This document shows, piece by piece, positions 32,875 to 45,800 of a stretch of DNA of 64,000 bases. The notes under the pieces are model-generated. The model did not search any database. It was not told the DNA's origin and was given only the letters and a program-made list of their open reading frames with translations. Origin of the DNA: Distichodus sexfasciatus (taxonomy: Eukaryota; Chordata; Actinopteri; Characiformes; Distichodontidae). Position numbers and translations under genes: made by a program. Numbering within the stretch: position 1 is the first letter of the stretch; each line of letters opens with the position of its first letter. Location of the stretch: the NCBI GenBank assembly GCA_032718565.1, contig JAVGVS010000007.1:5076259-5140258 (forward strand), given 5' to 3'.

Positions 32875-33299
32875 AGGAAGAATAATTATTTATAAGACTT
32901 TTACTGTTTCCGGAAAGCTTTTGTTTTATAGCACCAAACCTCTCTAGATGAAACTCCACTTAAAATATATTGAATCACATAAAACAAACAAAAAGTCTTA
33001 AAAATGAAAAAAATAAGAATGTATGGATAATAAATAATAATTACAACTCAGATGAACCTGATATGAAAGTGTTTTTAAACCTGTTATTACACATAAAAAA
33101 ATCAGCTTCATCTGTGTTTTAATAATAATTGATGATGTAAAAGTATGTTCATAGCTGTCATTACATTAAAAACATTAAAAACAAATGAAACATGAAAAAC
33201 GGAGGGTTAAATCAGCCTGTTCCACCCTTTCTGTAATTTATGCAACATCAAGAAGTTGTGCCGAATTAAAAATGCATGATGTTAAATTAAAGCAGATTC
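32875..33299. other. AT-rich unique DNA
   Basis: Nothing recognised. Confidence 0.45.
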
Positions 33300-33800
33300 A
33301 TCTCTGAATAAATGTACAACATTGTCTTGACTGTTTTCCACACAGAAGCACCGTTCCAATCCTGACCATCGGCCATTTTTCCCCCGAAATGAGAGAAACA
33401 TGTGAGTGGGGCCATGATGTCTGCCTCTTTATCTAATAGCTGCCTCTTGCACCCCTGCCAGCTACTGCAAAGACCAGTGGTGAGTGTATGGTTGAATTAA
33501 TCTGGGATGAGTCTGTGAAACCAATACCTCCAGTGGACAAGTTTATCCAGCCCCTGCGTTAAGGGCTATTGACTCTGGCTGTGTTTGGCACGCTAAGCTA
33601 AGCTCTTTTCCCGGCCTTTTCCACATTCTATCACTCATCAGACCTCAAAGCCCTATATCCAGCTTCAATATAGAGTTGGTACACGCTGTGAAACCTGATT
33701 TATTTACACTGCAAAATATATCTCCCACAAGGCTTATAACCACCTCCATAAAACCGGTACAGTCAGACGCCTCTGGAAACTGTGAAACGGAGAAAGCGTG
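33300..33800. promoter_or_regulatory. Unique block, candidate conserved element
   Basis: Repeat-free with balanced composition and a few homeodomain-type words (GAATTAATCTGGGATG near 33495). No coding homology is recognised. Assignment is by texture only. Confidence 0.25.
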
Positions 33801-34379
33801 AATTGGTAGTGACTTTTGTATCCTTTTTTTCGCGGATGCTGCCATTTGTAACGATTATAGCCTGACACATCCTAGCGCCCCCTGTTATAACATCCACTTT
33901 TTTTTCGATGAGTCGGGCTGAAATGAAGATGTTGCCCCCGGGTGATGGATGGAGGAAGAGTAAAGTAATACTTCCTGGTGCACACCGGGCCGGACCTTCT
34001 CTCAGCCCTTTCATCCGTCATTGCCGTGGTGACCTTGCACGATCCATTCGTGCTTAGATGAGCCCATAGCTTGGCTAGTGCTGAAAGGAAAAGTCAGCAT
34101 TGCACGCTGGGAGATGGCAGTGTGTGGATGAGTCTTTGGCCATGAGTTTGGAAGAGAAAATAAAGTCAAGGAGCACTTCAGCATCATCTGTGTACACCTT
34201 GTAGCGGCTGCTAATGCAAGAGATGATAATTCAAAGGAAGCTATTTATGCAAGGCTGCAAAACTATCACTAGTTTTCATCATGAAGAGAGTAGACACAAA
34301 TTTGGAACAGAAAAAATAAAATCTAGAATTGCATCCTAATCAAAGGCAATATTTGTTTTCTAAAACCTGAATCATATGC
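33801..34379. other. Unique DNA, nothing recognised
   Basis: No gene or repeat family was recognised in this interval. Confidence 0.42.
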
Positions 34380-34570
34380 TCCGTTCACTACCCTGACAAG
34401 CAGAACCATTCAATAGCAGACAGTGTCCCCTGGTGTTTGCTATTAAAGATGGCTATTGATCCAATCAAAGCGCTAATTATCTCCCTCATAACCACTTCTC
34501 ATAAACATGTCATTATCCAAGATCACAAGGGCCAAAGACTTCCTGTCCATCTTCATATCCTTTTGCAGTA
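34380..34570. promoter_or_regulatory. Candidate enhancer with clustered TCF-, PBX- and homeodomain-like motifs
   Basis: Within 25 bases lie a TTGAT-CCA-ATCAA inverted repeat (34456-34468), a TCF/LEF-like ATCAAAG (34464-34470) and TAATTA (34474-34479). The surrounding block is repeat-free and even in composition. No coding potential is recognised. Motif names are by core sequence only. Confidence 0.33.
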
Positions 34571-35899
34571 GACTCAGCCAAGTTTATCTAAATCAGAGAT
34601 GAGAGATTCCTCTTTCCTTTAGCCAAACACCATGAAACCATTGAATACTTTGGTTAATATGGGTTGAAACACTATGGCCATGTAGTAAAACACATCTGTG
34701 AACAGACAAGGTAAAAATGTACTTAAACATGCAATATTTTCCGTTTAAAATACACTTTCTGAGGTCATTCAAAGAACATTGTCCTTGAACGAACCATTAC
34801 AGGAACTGGCCATTATAGAAGAAAAATGTAAGTTTTTCTGACACTGTACACCCTTGTGATCAGACACACGTGCACATCCTTAACTGGGTCCTGTTGTTAT
34901 TCTAAAGCCCACCTGTTGTTGAGTGCCAAAACACCGATTCCTGGCAGCTCATGGCTTTCCAGGCCTTTGTAGCAGCATGCGATTGGCCTTAGCGTTCTGC
35001 TGACTTTGCGCTACTTTTGTACGGGGACGGTCACGTGTGACAACGCTGCACACTACAGCCCTGTGCGGGATCTGCGACAGGCTAAAAGCCTTTTATGTGC
35101 CACAGCAGCCACCACAGCCCCCCAAACCACCCTCTGGATCTCCCTCTATATCAGCACTATTGTGCAGGGATCCGATCTGTCTGTAATAGCATTCTATCGG
35201 CATGAGGTAGTGCAGGGGAACGATAAGCTCTTGATCATCTTTTTAGGGATGAGGTGTAACGGAGAGAAGCCAGTTTAGGGGCCTTGAGATTTTGGCAGAA
35301 TTGTGGAGAATTTATGTCAAGGCCACATTGAGAATGAGAGATTTCATAAAGGACTCATAAACAATGTCATAATAAATTTTTTACGAAATATAAACAATTT
35401 TAATCCATACAATTTTATACAAAAATGTATTTTTATGCTGTCTTTTTTGTGGTCTTTTTGTACTTTTGTATTTGTAGTTTAATTTAGTCACTGTTCTACA
35501 TACTATTTTCTCTTTTTCCTGAAGTACAGATACAATAGTGATTTAACAGTACAATAAATATATTGCAAATGTATGTGTAATATTTCAATTGACAGTACAA
35601 TAATGTTATTAAGACCAGATGACAACAAACTTGCTTCTGGAAGGCTGTTTTTTTTTCCTATTCTGCCTGGTGAGCTGTTCCTAGTCATCCTCACCATGTC
35701 TATCAACAGTTATGACAGAAAACCTGCCTGAACATTGAGCCTTCAGATGAGACAAAAAGAATTAGTGTTAATTTCAGAGACTCTAAATGCCATTATGAAG
35801 ACGAAGCAGACAGTTGTCTAACAATTTGAGATCAGAAAATGTTATTTTTATACCTAAAATCACACACAAACAAACCTACAATTCAAACACCTAGACTCA
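34571..35899. other. Unique DNA; GC-richer patch 34900-35290
   Basis: No gene is recognised. The patch 34900-35290 has an E-box CACGTG (35032-35037) and balanced composition. A 90-codon frame there has no known domain. The rest is AT-rich. Confidence 0.4.
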
Positions 35900-36290
35900 C
35901 CAGCAAGGGGAAAGCCGACCTGGGCCTCAATGATGCTGAGAATAAAAAGGCAGGTGGCACTTATCATCCTGCTCTTTATATGGCTGTCATATTGGCGTCC
36001 TATTTTCCCTGACATGTTATTCCCATAATCCGCCAACACTTGTCGTTTTATCTTAATGGATGACTCTAACCATCTTCAATGGCAGTCCTTTGTAGTGTAT
36101 AATGAACACCGGCCAGGGCTGATAAATGGAGTTTCAGCAGAGAGGACTTCAGTTTTCCATTAGGAAAGCGCTCTTCAAGTGGCCCATATTGAACTGAGCC
36201 TTTTGGCTATTAGGTTGATGCATGACATAGTCAATTCCAGTTACGCTTTAATAAGTGAATATTTATCTTGCGTTGCATTGTTGAGATGGT
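35900..36290. promoter_or_regulatory. Unique block, candidate conserved element
   Basis: Repeat-free with balanced composition and no coding homology. It resembles in texture the neighbouring block at 36470-36830, from which an AT-rich spacer separates it. Confidence 0.27.
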
Positions 36291-36469
36291 GATGGAAAAA
36301 TGTCCACAAAATAGAAGAAATCATCTTTAATATTAAAATTTCAAATATTAGCACAATATATTTCTCCACATAAACAGCATAGCAAAGCATTGCATTTGAC
36401 ATTATTTGCTATCAGAGGAAAAAAGCCATTATAATTATTAAGACAGTAAAATGGAGTGCAAATTCTACC

Positions 36470-36830
36470 ATCTATCCAGCCAATTTACGGGAGGTCCCGG
36501 TCTTCCTCTTCAAATGCAAACTAATAAAACATAAGCAGTCTCTTAATGAAAAGGACCCACAGTCATAAGCAGGAGTTATTCAGCCACTGAGTTAATTTGA
36601 CTACGGGAGTGTAATCGGCGCCTGGTAAAAGAGGCATTCATTTTAGTGACCAAGTGGAGCGGAGTGGCACTCTGTCAGGTGATTAGTCATTCAGCCCATA
36701 GCCACTCGCTGCCTATTGCTTTGGTAATCCATAGCTCCCACAACTAACCTGTCTCTATGGTAATCCACACCCAGCAGGACCCGAGCCTTGTGGGGAGACC
36801 CAGGCAAATATATTCCTAAAGGCCCCGATA
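36470..36830. promoter_or_regulatory. Candidate enhancer with paired GGTAATCC motifs
   Basis: TGGTAATCC occurs twice in the same orientation, at 36722-36730 and 36758-36766, 36 bp apart (start to start). GGTGATTAGTC lies near 36680. TAATCC is the core recognised by Otx/Pitx-type homeodomains. The block is repeat-free and balanced. Function is inferred. Confidence 0.3.
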
Positions 36831-39190
36831 CACTACGTCTACTCTCTACTAACGTTCATTTGTTTAACTGACATCTCTGGCTTATAAAAGCATGAAGGAC
36901 CACTGGCTGATCTTGAGGTAAATGCATAAGAAGGGCCAGTGTTTAGTTAAATATTTGTGTAGGCTTGCAGAAATGTCCATGATGAACTAAATTAGACTCA
37001 AGCACCACAAAACCGAAACAGAAGTGGTATTTAGAGTATTATAATATGTTCAACCATCTGATATTAAAATACTTAAGTTTTCAAAGTATGTTGTTATCAG
37101 TAAGGATTAGTATCTACATGAATACTTGAGCCAAAGTCTTGTTTTTTTATTATTTAATACAGTTCTCAATCCCATATCAACTCCAAAAATGAAGAAGGAG
37201 TAAATTTATGACAAATCATTTCTCACATTGGCATGGAGCTACCTAAACATAATTGGTCATGCATTGTACTGTCATGGATTGCATCAGTTAGATACTATAA
37301 AAGCCTGAAGGTGGTGATATCACTCCTTCAGTATTGGTTTCCAAACAACAAATAAAGGTTTTTGTCCTTACTGCCATAATTACAGAGCAAAATGTAACAA
37401 GTAATGTCTGTTGTCAACAGAAATGCTCTTGAGTAAAAAGGACATTGCTTTCTTTAAGGCTGTAGTCAAATTAAGAGTGAAAGCTAACAATATTAAAAAT
37501 ACTCAACGTTCAAAATAGTCAACATCCCATGTAGGCATGGCAACATTTCACAACTCATATTCTGGAACTAGACCCAAACTCATGTCAGGTGTAAGCACAT
37601 AGGATTGCTAATAAGTCACACATGTCTGACAATTCAAACCACATTACATGACTGTGATGGTGTATTTTGACAGGTCCCCCTTCACCTTGCTTTTGACCTC
37701 TGCTAGGACCTTGTTGTCCGGACAGCTCTACACGTGTCCTTTTTACCATCAGCACAACTGCACATCTCTTCTACTGACAGTTTCTTTAGAGTGCGTGACA
37801 GGGTCAGGGTTCGAGTGGGTATGTTTGTTGATTAAAGCTGTCCTCTCAACCTCATCCGTAATCAAGTAAGAAGGATTTGTACTATTTGTTCTCATAGTCT
37901 AATATCAGTCAGTAAGACTATAGAATAATTTCACATTAGAATGTACATTAAGAATCTGAGACTGATACATGTACAGTATAACACTATAAAATATAGATAT
38001 AAATTTGTCACCTTATAAATAATACTGATATGTATATTTATGAGTTTAATATATTGCAATAATTAATTTTAATAACATAATTTCAAAGTTGATGTTAAAA
38101 TGTTTCCTTATCTCTCAGAAGACATATTTGTTAGACATTTGTAATGGTTTTGGACTGAACTGTCCATCAGTTGTGACCCTTTGTATTCATCAAGCTTGTA
38201 TCCATGCCATCTAAGTAAATTAACTTGTGTTCTAAAGCCTTAATAATCATCAACGACATGTAAATCAATACTTTATTTTTGTCGGCAAAACTATTTAATA
38301 ATTTTTCAAACTTCATTCCAGATTCTCTGCATGCAACAAAGTTTTGCTGCTCTCATTGCTCTCTGGTCTTCGGGGAACTATTTCCTTTAATTAAGTAAGC
38401 GACACGGAGCAGGAAGTCCAGAAACAAGGACCCCTGTTATGAGAAAAAAAAAGTCATTTCGGAAGACGGCCACTCGTGCACCCTACAGAACGCATGTTGA
38501 GGAAGAAAAGAAAACACAGGAAGACAGAGAGGAAGGAAGAGAGTAGAGCAAAGCAGACCTAATGTTCTGTGGGTCAGCTGAAGGCTTGAGTAAGCACCAG
38601 GCCATTCAGAGCAAACAATGGACAGAGGCCATGGCACCATTCATGCGTCCGTCAGCTCATGACAGGGATAAAGGGAGACTTTCCTTTTCTCTTTGGCTCG
38701 TAAAAGAGTGACAACGTTAAATAAACCAGTGGCCCCGTCGTTGGCGAGATCCAACCTAATGCCAGAAGTTCTCAATGGAATTCTCACTGAACGTGTGGGT
38801 CATGAGGTTATCGCGGCCCAAAACTTTTGCTGAATGCACAGTTTGCAACCTCTGGACATAACCACAAATATAGGTCTGATATTATAAGTAAAGTCTCTGT
38901 AACAGAAATTACATTGTGTCCGAAGTTCATAATTCAGTTATATTATTGTTACTGTTAGAGTGAAAGGGTTTAATACACAAGGTTTGAAAAGTATGTTAAG
39001 GAGATAAATTCTATTTGTTGTACTGTTGGTGGATTGAAATGTTCCTTCTGTAGTGATTATATTAGCTTCAGTAAAATCTGTATCAATGATTAGCAATAAG
39101 TTATGTGGTTGGACACGTTCAGAATTTTCTGTCATTTTTTCCCCCAAATATCAAAAAATTAGCCTTCTTGGCATAAACATGGTCTAAATT
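36831..39190. other. Unique DNA, nothing recognised
   Basis: About 2.3 kb, mostly AT-rich, without a gene or repeat family. The 38330-38760 part is less AT-rich but shows no domain or motif cluster. Confidence 0.45.
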
Positions 39191-39210
39191 AAAAAAAAAA
39201 AAAAAAAAAA
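39191..39210. repeat. Poly(A) run
   Basis: Twenty A residues in a row. There is no upstream AATAAA at the expected distance and no visible retrocopy. Confidence 0.9.
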
Positions 39211-41831
39211 GAGCTCCAGCAAGTTTTGCATGGTATAGTGAGTAATTGTGTTACTTTTTTAATCTGAGTATGTCTTATCATTCTTGACAGATTACTAAGA
39301 CTGAGTTATGCGCTCAGCTTTCTGACTTTCTGGCTGCAAAAACACAATGGAGGGATTATTAGATGCAGTGAGGTGAGACGTTTGCGCTGGTTTTGGCTGG
39401 TGTAAGGCTTTTGCCACATGGTAACTATTGAAGGTGCTGTGCTAGTTGTTCTTGGATCTCAGCAAATGATAAACAGAATAAGCTGCCAAACTAAACAGCC
39501 ACGTGTGGCCAAGTTTTCTGTCTCATATTATATGCACTCGTGTCACGATAGATTAATAAACGGCAACAATATTATCCGTGAGGAACGCACCATAGTTTTG
39601 TGAAAGACAGCTTTTATATAAAATTACAGACCATTTGTGTGTAAATCAGACCAGCACAACCATCTGTTATTACAGCCTTCATTTAAATATTGTACCAAAC
39701 ACCCCATGTTCAGTTTCACCAGCACAACACAGTTCCTGATGTATTAGTTTGTTAGCAATGATGCTTACCTTTTATGTGGATTTTCAAATCGGTTTAGAAG
39801 CAGGGAATGAACAACATTTTCATTCACACTGCAGGGGGAAGTTTAAGAGTTAATTACAGTAAGCGTCATTTTTCCTTGAATGTAATTAAACAGAGCTTGG
39901 TGACAGTGTGGTTAGAGAGCACCTATTTTCTGCCCCACAGGAGAGTTTCACAGCCTCATGTTGTTTTATTCTACTGTAATTGGAGCAGTGATATAATTGG
40001 CTCATGACATGCTGTTTCTGTACAATTTGCTGGTGTTTTTTTAGTTAGATTTCATCTAACACATGACAGATCCATGACGTTTCCAGAGGCTGCTATGAAA
40101 ATGGACTGAGCAAAAATTTTAAAAAAGAATTATGTAAAAAATAATCCAGGCACTGCTAGCTGTCAGTTGGTACAGAAAGGTGAAAGGTGCATCAAAACAA
40201 ATACAAATGTTGGTTTCTTTGTTCCTCTGCATCCAGAAAGCAGCACAGATCTCTTTCTGCAGAATTGTGTCTGCTGTGCTGCTGATGATCGCCTGTTTTA
40301 ATTTTCCATTCTCGCAAATTGGCTGAAGAGGGTCCCCAGGGTGCGGGCGAGAGCATTGTAAACACGTTGCTATGTTGCACCCAGCAAGATCCCACTTCTT
40401 CTGCACAATGCAAAACATGCTGCTTTCATCTGAAACAAAGAGACGCACCAACGCCTACCATCCCCAGCCCCGACGCTTAATTACTGCATTCATTTACAAA
40501 GATAAATCTGTGTGCGAACTCAAAATATAACAAACAAACAAACACTTTTCCTTGTTTATTGTGTTTCATTTCTGCCACTGTTTGTTTGTTTTAGTGCTTA
40601 GTGGATTTCTGGAAATCTGGTCTTTTTTGGTAACAGCCGGCAAGTGATGTTGAGGAGTTTCAGGGCTGGAAATGTAAGCTGTTTGAAGAACTGAAGACAG
40701 AAAAAAGTACGAAGCTGTAACATCTTGTCAGTTCGGAGGAACAAAACTGTACCTTACACCTCTGAACATTTAAACATAGTCAGAAATTGATGGTGCAATT
40801 TTATACTTAAAGGTAGATTTTTGTTAGTAAATATTTAGCATGAAAGGAAAATCTTTCAACTTTAGGGGGAAGTCCCAATCTTGTGAGATTCTTCTAAACA
40901 GAGGACACTTTAAAGTGTTGCTTTTATTAATAAATACTAAAAATAATTAAATCCTGCTCAAAGTGAGTTTTCGGTCTCGTACATTCTCATAAAAGCCCTC
41001 ACCGATTACATGTGCTGCTTTATTTCTGTGACTTTGATGGACTTGTTCCTCTTGTTGTATTGGTGTAAGCATTTTCTTGAAGCCTCATGTTTGTCATATT
41101 GACCATGCTCTTGGGTAGAAGTCAACAAACTTGATTTGAAGCAGTATTATACAGGAACTCAAAGGTGCTTGATCTGGTGAGATTAATGGGTCTAAACCCA
41201 AAGAACAGTCGCACCAAGATCCCTAATGGGCCTCATGTTCTTCAGTAATCATGAAAACACTACGACTAACTCAGGGGATGGCTTTGCGTGAGTGTGTGAG
41301 CGTGAGTGTTGGTGTGTGTGTCTCAGCTCTATTACCTGCTGGTCCAGCAGAGTATGGTCACCTGAGCCCTTCTCCATTTATTATCAAAGCACACAGCATA
41401 TTTGAACCAGCCCTGAAATTCGATGCGTGGGCAGCTCTGGAGTCCAGGCCGCCAAACTCGCTGAAGTTTCAGAAATATTGGTGACCATGCAAAAAAGCAC
41501 AAAATAATTAAATAAATCAAAAAAAACTCCCCTTTGTGTCATCATGGAACTCTACACCTGCCAGACGTTATAGATCGCGCTGCGGTCGGGGCTGACCACT
41601 GAGGTTAGTCAAGGTGTGGCATGTTTGACCGGAGAGACTGGCTGGCCATGCAGAGAGTAATATTTAACAGCTGCACTTTGCTAGACGTGGCCAATGAACT
41701 ACATACATTTATTTTTTTATAATTTAGTTGATGCGATTATTATTAGATAAAATTGTTCTTTTGTTAAAGCTCTATCCATGTATCTGTCCTTGTACACAAC
41801 AGCATCTAGTTTAACGGTGATGTATCATAAG
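39211..41831. other. Unique DNA, nothing recognised
   Basis: About 2.6 kb with no gene or repeat family recognised. The minus-strand 110-codon frame at 40119-40451 overlaps a second frame and has no domain I know. A CAAACAAACAAAC and TTTGTTTGTTT pair near 40530-40590 is simple sequence. Confidence 0.45.
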
Positions 41832-42786
41832 TAGGGTTGGGTACCTTTCACATCTGAACCGATATCTGTACCTGGTCATTTTGATACCTTCGATACCTTT
41901 CGATCAACATAAATTTATATAACAATATAAATTTATTACAATTTTTATAAAAAAAAATATCCCAGAACAAAAACTAAAACAGATGTCACAAATTACCTAA
42001 ATCTGCAGTGGACCTTTTGTCGACCGCGTAGATTAGACATTCTCGATGTCAATGCTGGCTGCAGGGGTGATTGTTGGTACAGGTGCTGTAGTTGTGGTTG
42101 TAGGTTTAAGAGCCTGGGTCCTCCAAACTCGTTTTTTTGCACTGAGAACAGCACAAACCTCACTTCCAGAGTGTTTTCCCAGCACTTGTTGTTGCCAATT
42201 CACGAAAAGCATTATTGGGCACTTCCGTGTTTGTTCCAATTTAATGCAAACGTGTTCCTTTGAGGTCAGTAGTTTAGTATGAAGGCACTTATCGTTCTGA
42301 ACGCAGAAGCTTATAGGATTTGTATTAAATAGGCGCAAAAAAACTTGTTTGGTGGACAAAGGCCCTAACTGTGGTGGTCAAATTATATTTCCTGTTTAAG
42401 GAGGTGTTCCTCGTTCCTCAGGTGTTCTGACGTATTGCTAGTCCCAGTTCTGCATTTTGCGTGGCAAATGTTGTATGTCATGCTGTCTGCAGTGTAGTCA
42501 GGCAGCCAAATGCTTTTGGTTTGTCGCCATGTTTCCAGATTTTCGAGCACTGTTTCTCCACGCATGCACTTTCTTCCCCTGGCAACCATTGTCATGGTAA
42601 ACAAAACTAATACTACATCTTAAATATCAAATGGAAATTTAGCTGCAGTAAATATCTATCTATTCCTATCCTATTGCTGCTGCAAATGTAAAATGCACCG
42701 TTTGGTTTGACGTGAACTGATACCTGGTAGTACCAACATCACTTGGTTGGTACCTTTAAAAGTACTGACCTCGGTACCCAACCCTA
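41832..42786 (-). mobile_element. hAT-like transposon, 955 bp, with 8-bp duplication
   Basis: The terminal inverted repeats are TAGGGTTGGGTACC at the left and GGTACCCAACCCTA at the right, a perfect 14-bp pair. The flanks are ATCATAAG (41824-41831) and GGCATAAG (42787-42794), 6 of 8 identical, fitting a hAT duplication with age. The next bases inward also echo each other (ACCGATATCTGTACC, TGATACCTGGTAGTACC). The interior may contain a decayed N-terminal transposase piece on the minus strand, so this is probably an internal-deletion derivative of a longer autonomous element. Confidence 0.83.
42383..42604 (-). pseudogene. Possible BED-finger remnant in the hAT-like element
   Basis: A minus-strand frame of 73 codons contains KSIWLPDYTADSMTYNICHA followed by KCRTGTSNTSEHLRNEEH. 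The pattern (aromatic W, then C-x3-C, then TSxxxxHL and a later H) loosely resembles a BED zinc finger, the DNA-binding domain at the N-terminus of many hAT transposases. Its place 180-400 bp from the element's right end, on the strand reading inward, is where such a domain would sit. The Cys spacing is not the standard C-x2-C, no catalytic domain follows, and the frame stops at 42383. It could be coincidence. Confidence 0.35.
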
Positions 42787-42794
42787 GGCATAAG

Positions 42795-43069
42795 ACCATA
42801 CAAATCACTAACATTAAAAAAAGTATATTAGCTACCTAAAAGAAATATAAAACTAAACATTTTTTATTTGGTTGAAAGTCTCACTGCAAAGTGATCCAGT
42901 TGTTAACTCAGGACAGCAGATGAGATGAAATTTCTTTTTAAAGAACATACATGGCACTCCTTTTTTATTATTGATAAGTTTAATACATTAACAAAAATCA
43001 TGCATTAAATATTATATATAAATAGACCCTCTATTTCACATCTAAATCAAATCTGATAGGAGCTTTAAA
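42795..43069. other. AT-rich unique DNA
   Basis: Nothing recognised. Confidence 0.45.
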
Positions 43070-43093
43070 AAAAAAGAAAGAAAGAAAGAAAAA
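43070..43093. repeat. Poly(A)/(GAAA)n tract
   Basis: An A run followed by four GAAA units. Confidence 0.9.
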
Positions 43094-44949
43094 TGTCTAG
43101 ACATGAAAGTGTTGAAGTGTGAAATGTTGAAAACATTTTCACTGTCACTTCACTGTGCACAATAAAAACTGAGCGGTTCAGAGTCCGTATCTGGGCGTAT
43201 TGGGGATTTTGCAAGTGCATTAAAAGTGAAAAACAACTTAGTAATGAAAGTATTTAAAGGTTAGAAAGATGGCTGTTCAATAAAACACATCAAAAGCAAG
43301 AGATGAGTATTTTAGGTCTGCTATGACACACCAGTGAGGAGTTGGAGGGAAATCGGAAATCCCTTTTCTAACATAAATATAGGCCATAGTGGCATGACAC
43401 TTAGGTCAACATCAGAGCAATTTGTCTTTTATCTCTGTCCATTTCAGCCTTAGTACTGTGGCTTGTGATGTGGGACTCATACAAACCTTCAAAAGCTCTG
43501 TAAACCCCCTGTAAAAACCACTGGTGTTACTGGGTCATTGATGTTTATTTTTTGTAGAACCTTTACTCATCTTATTGGATCATTATCGCAAAACCCCAAT
43601 TTACTAAGTTCTAAGTCCCATTGTGAATAGAGCTGATAGATAGATGGCATTATGTCTCCCAGCTTCTCCGTAAATGAGAAGACATCACCCAAAAACTCCT
43701 TCTGAAGACTTCAGGTTAGTTCTGAGGAGTTCAATCATCTGATGCCTGGTGTCTTGTAGAAGTCTTATGAATTGAGTGGGTCAAAGGATCGTTATCGGCC
43801 GCTGGAATTAGCACTTGGTCGTGTGGAAGTGTATGAAGAGATTCCATTAAACGAAGAGGAAGAGACTGGTGAAAAAGGCTTTGGCGAAAGGACACCTTGA
43901 GAAAGAGGAGAGGACTCTGCCGTGAAGCGAGCGAGAGGAAACCTTGCTGAACAAGCAACTCCTTGGTGCAGGAAAGATCGCAATCGGACATTTGCACCGG
44001 CCTACACAATTACCTTCCAAATAAAGGTCATTTTTGCATCCCTCAAGCATACAGCAGAAATGAAAAAAGGGAATGGGGAAAAATGTTTTTATTGTATTGC
44101 ACTGATTGTTGAGGCTTATCAGTACAGAGGTTTCTCTGACCTTCTTTGTCATTTTTCCCCTCTTTTTAACACCCACTCAAAGTCAAACACTTTTTCTTGT
44201 GAAACTGTGGAGCGATTATTAGATAAATTGTACATTTTTACAATATGTATAATTTCTGCATTTTTTGGCAATAAAACACATTTTTGTGAAATCATTTATT
44301 TACTTATATATTTTTTAAAAATCAACTGAAGACCTAATGTAACTTTACAGGAAAAGGCAGACAGCTTAGTTTCTCACAAAGGACGATATTTATGCACACA
44401 ATTCTGACACGGCTGTGCTACAGAACTAGCTTGTCAAAGCAACGAATGACTTAAAAGCATTGGGAGGAAGGAAGAGCTGACAGGGGTAATGTTTCAGTTT
44501 TTGTTGTTTATGACTGTAAGTGCTGCTTTTGACACAACCGGCTTAACAAACTACAGAGGCACTCTCTTGGCAATTTATAATTGAATTTCTGGTAAAAATC
44601 TAAATTTGCAAATATGTGCAATCAATCAGCTGCAATAAAAATTTAGATTTAGTCGGGTTACACCTTGATTTCATGATTCTTTGTTATTGTGATAAAAACC
44701 AAACTACTAAGCATTGTTGGATTATTGCAAGTCAGTATGTTAATGCACTGTTCTATGCTATACTGGTGTTTACATTTTATTTAGACTTTAATTGTTGTCT
44801 CCGATGGCATTTAGTAAGTTTATAGATACCATAAAACATTTTGAGTCAGATGATTTATAAGTGAATCTTGTCCTCTAGAAAATGAAGTATTCTGGATATG
44901 TTTAATTTCTAAATGCATACATCTTTCTTTCTCTGTCTCTGTTTCTGTC
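43094..44949. other. Unique DNA, nothing recognised
   Basis: No gene or repeat family. Overlapping frames on both strands between 43731 and 44329 (up to 135 codons) have no known domains and contradict each other. Confidence 0.45.
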
Positions 44950-44976
44950 TCACACACACACGAACACACACACACA
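44950..44976. repeat. (CA)n tract
   Basis: CA repeats with a single CGAA interruption. Confidence 0.9.
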
Positions 44977-45750
44977 GTTACACCAACCCACTGATATACA
45001 CATGCACACGAATTCATTTAATGTTTTGAGGAAAAAAACAGCCCAATATCTAAAATAGATAAATGCTCAACAGTGCATGCAATCATAAAGAGATAAAGTT
45101 AATATTGAATAAAACACCCCCCCCTCATTTTAAATACTTATTTTGCTCTGTAAACAACCATAAACATGACTTTCATCTGCATTAAACAACTATATAATTG
45201 CTTGTCTAACACAAATTAGAGTCAGAAAGACACAGTCTGAGTTTTTTCCTCCCAACAGAATGACTTAAGTTCTCCTGAACTGCAGAATTCAGCCACACAG
45301 TAATTTTATCTTCTTCTCTAAGGGAGTTAGTAAGGAAGAAGACTGCAAGAAAGACAGAACACTAGCGCTGACACCAGATTCTCTTAATTGCAGTGAGCTT
45401 ACGAATGGAATAGTGATCATTTACAAAACTGAGGTACTCTGTACAATAGCAGGGATTTTATGCAAAGTGTTTTTTTTCCATAAATGACTTCTTGACTATT
45501 AGACAAAAGATTTATTTTACATTCCTTGTATTGTTGGAATGTATTTTGTAATTTCTCCCCTACCTGCGATGATGTTAAAGGTGAAAATGCAAAATATTTT
45601 CACGTATATTTTTATTTGCATAATTTCACAACATCAAACTTTCTTTTTGCATTTCTATTCAAGGATATTACCAGTACATAAAAGAACACAAGACAAATGT
45701 TCCATATGCATTGTTTTCACTTTATCAATCATTCATCATTGGGGAAGTTA
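44977..45750. other. Unique AT-rich DNA
   Basis: Nothing recognised. Confidence 0.45.
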
Positions 45751-45800
45751 CAAGGCCAGATTATCCATAGACTTGGTCGGGCAAGTGGCCAGGGGCCCCC

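Noticed and set aside
43731..44329. Overlapping frames of 92-135 codons on both strands
   Set aside because: Mutually antisense, with no known domains; no evidence for a gene.
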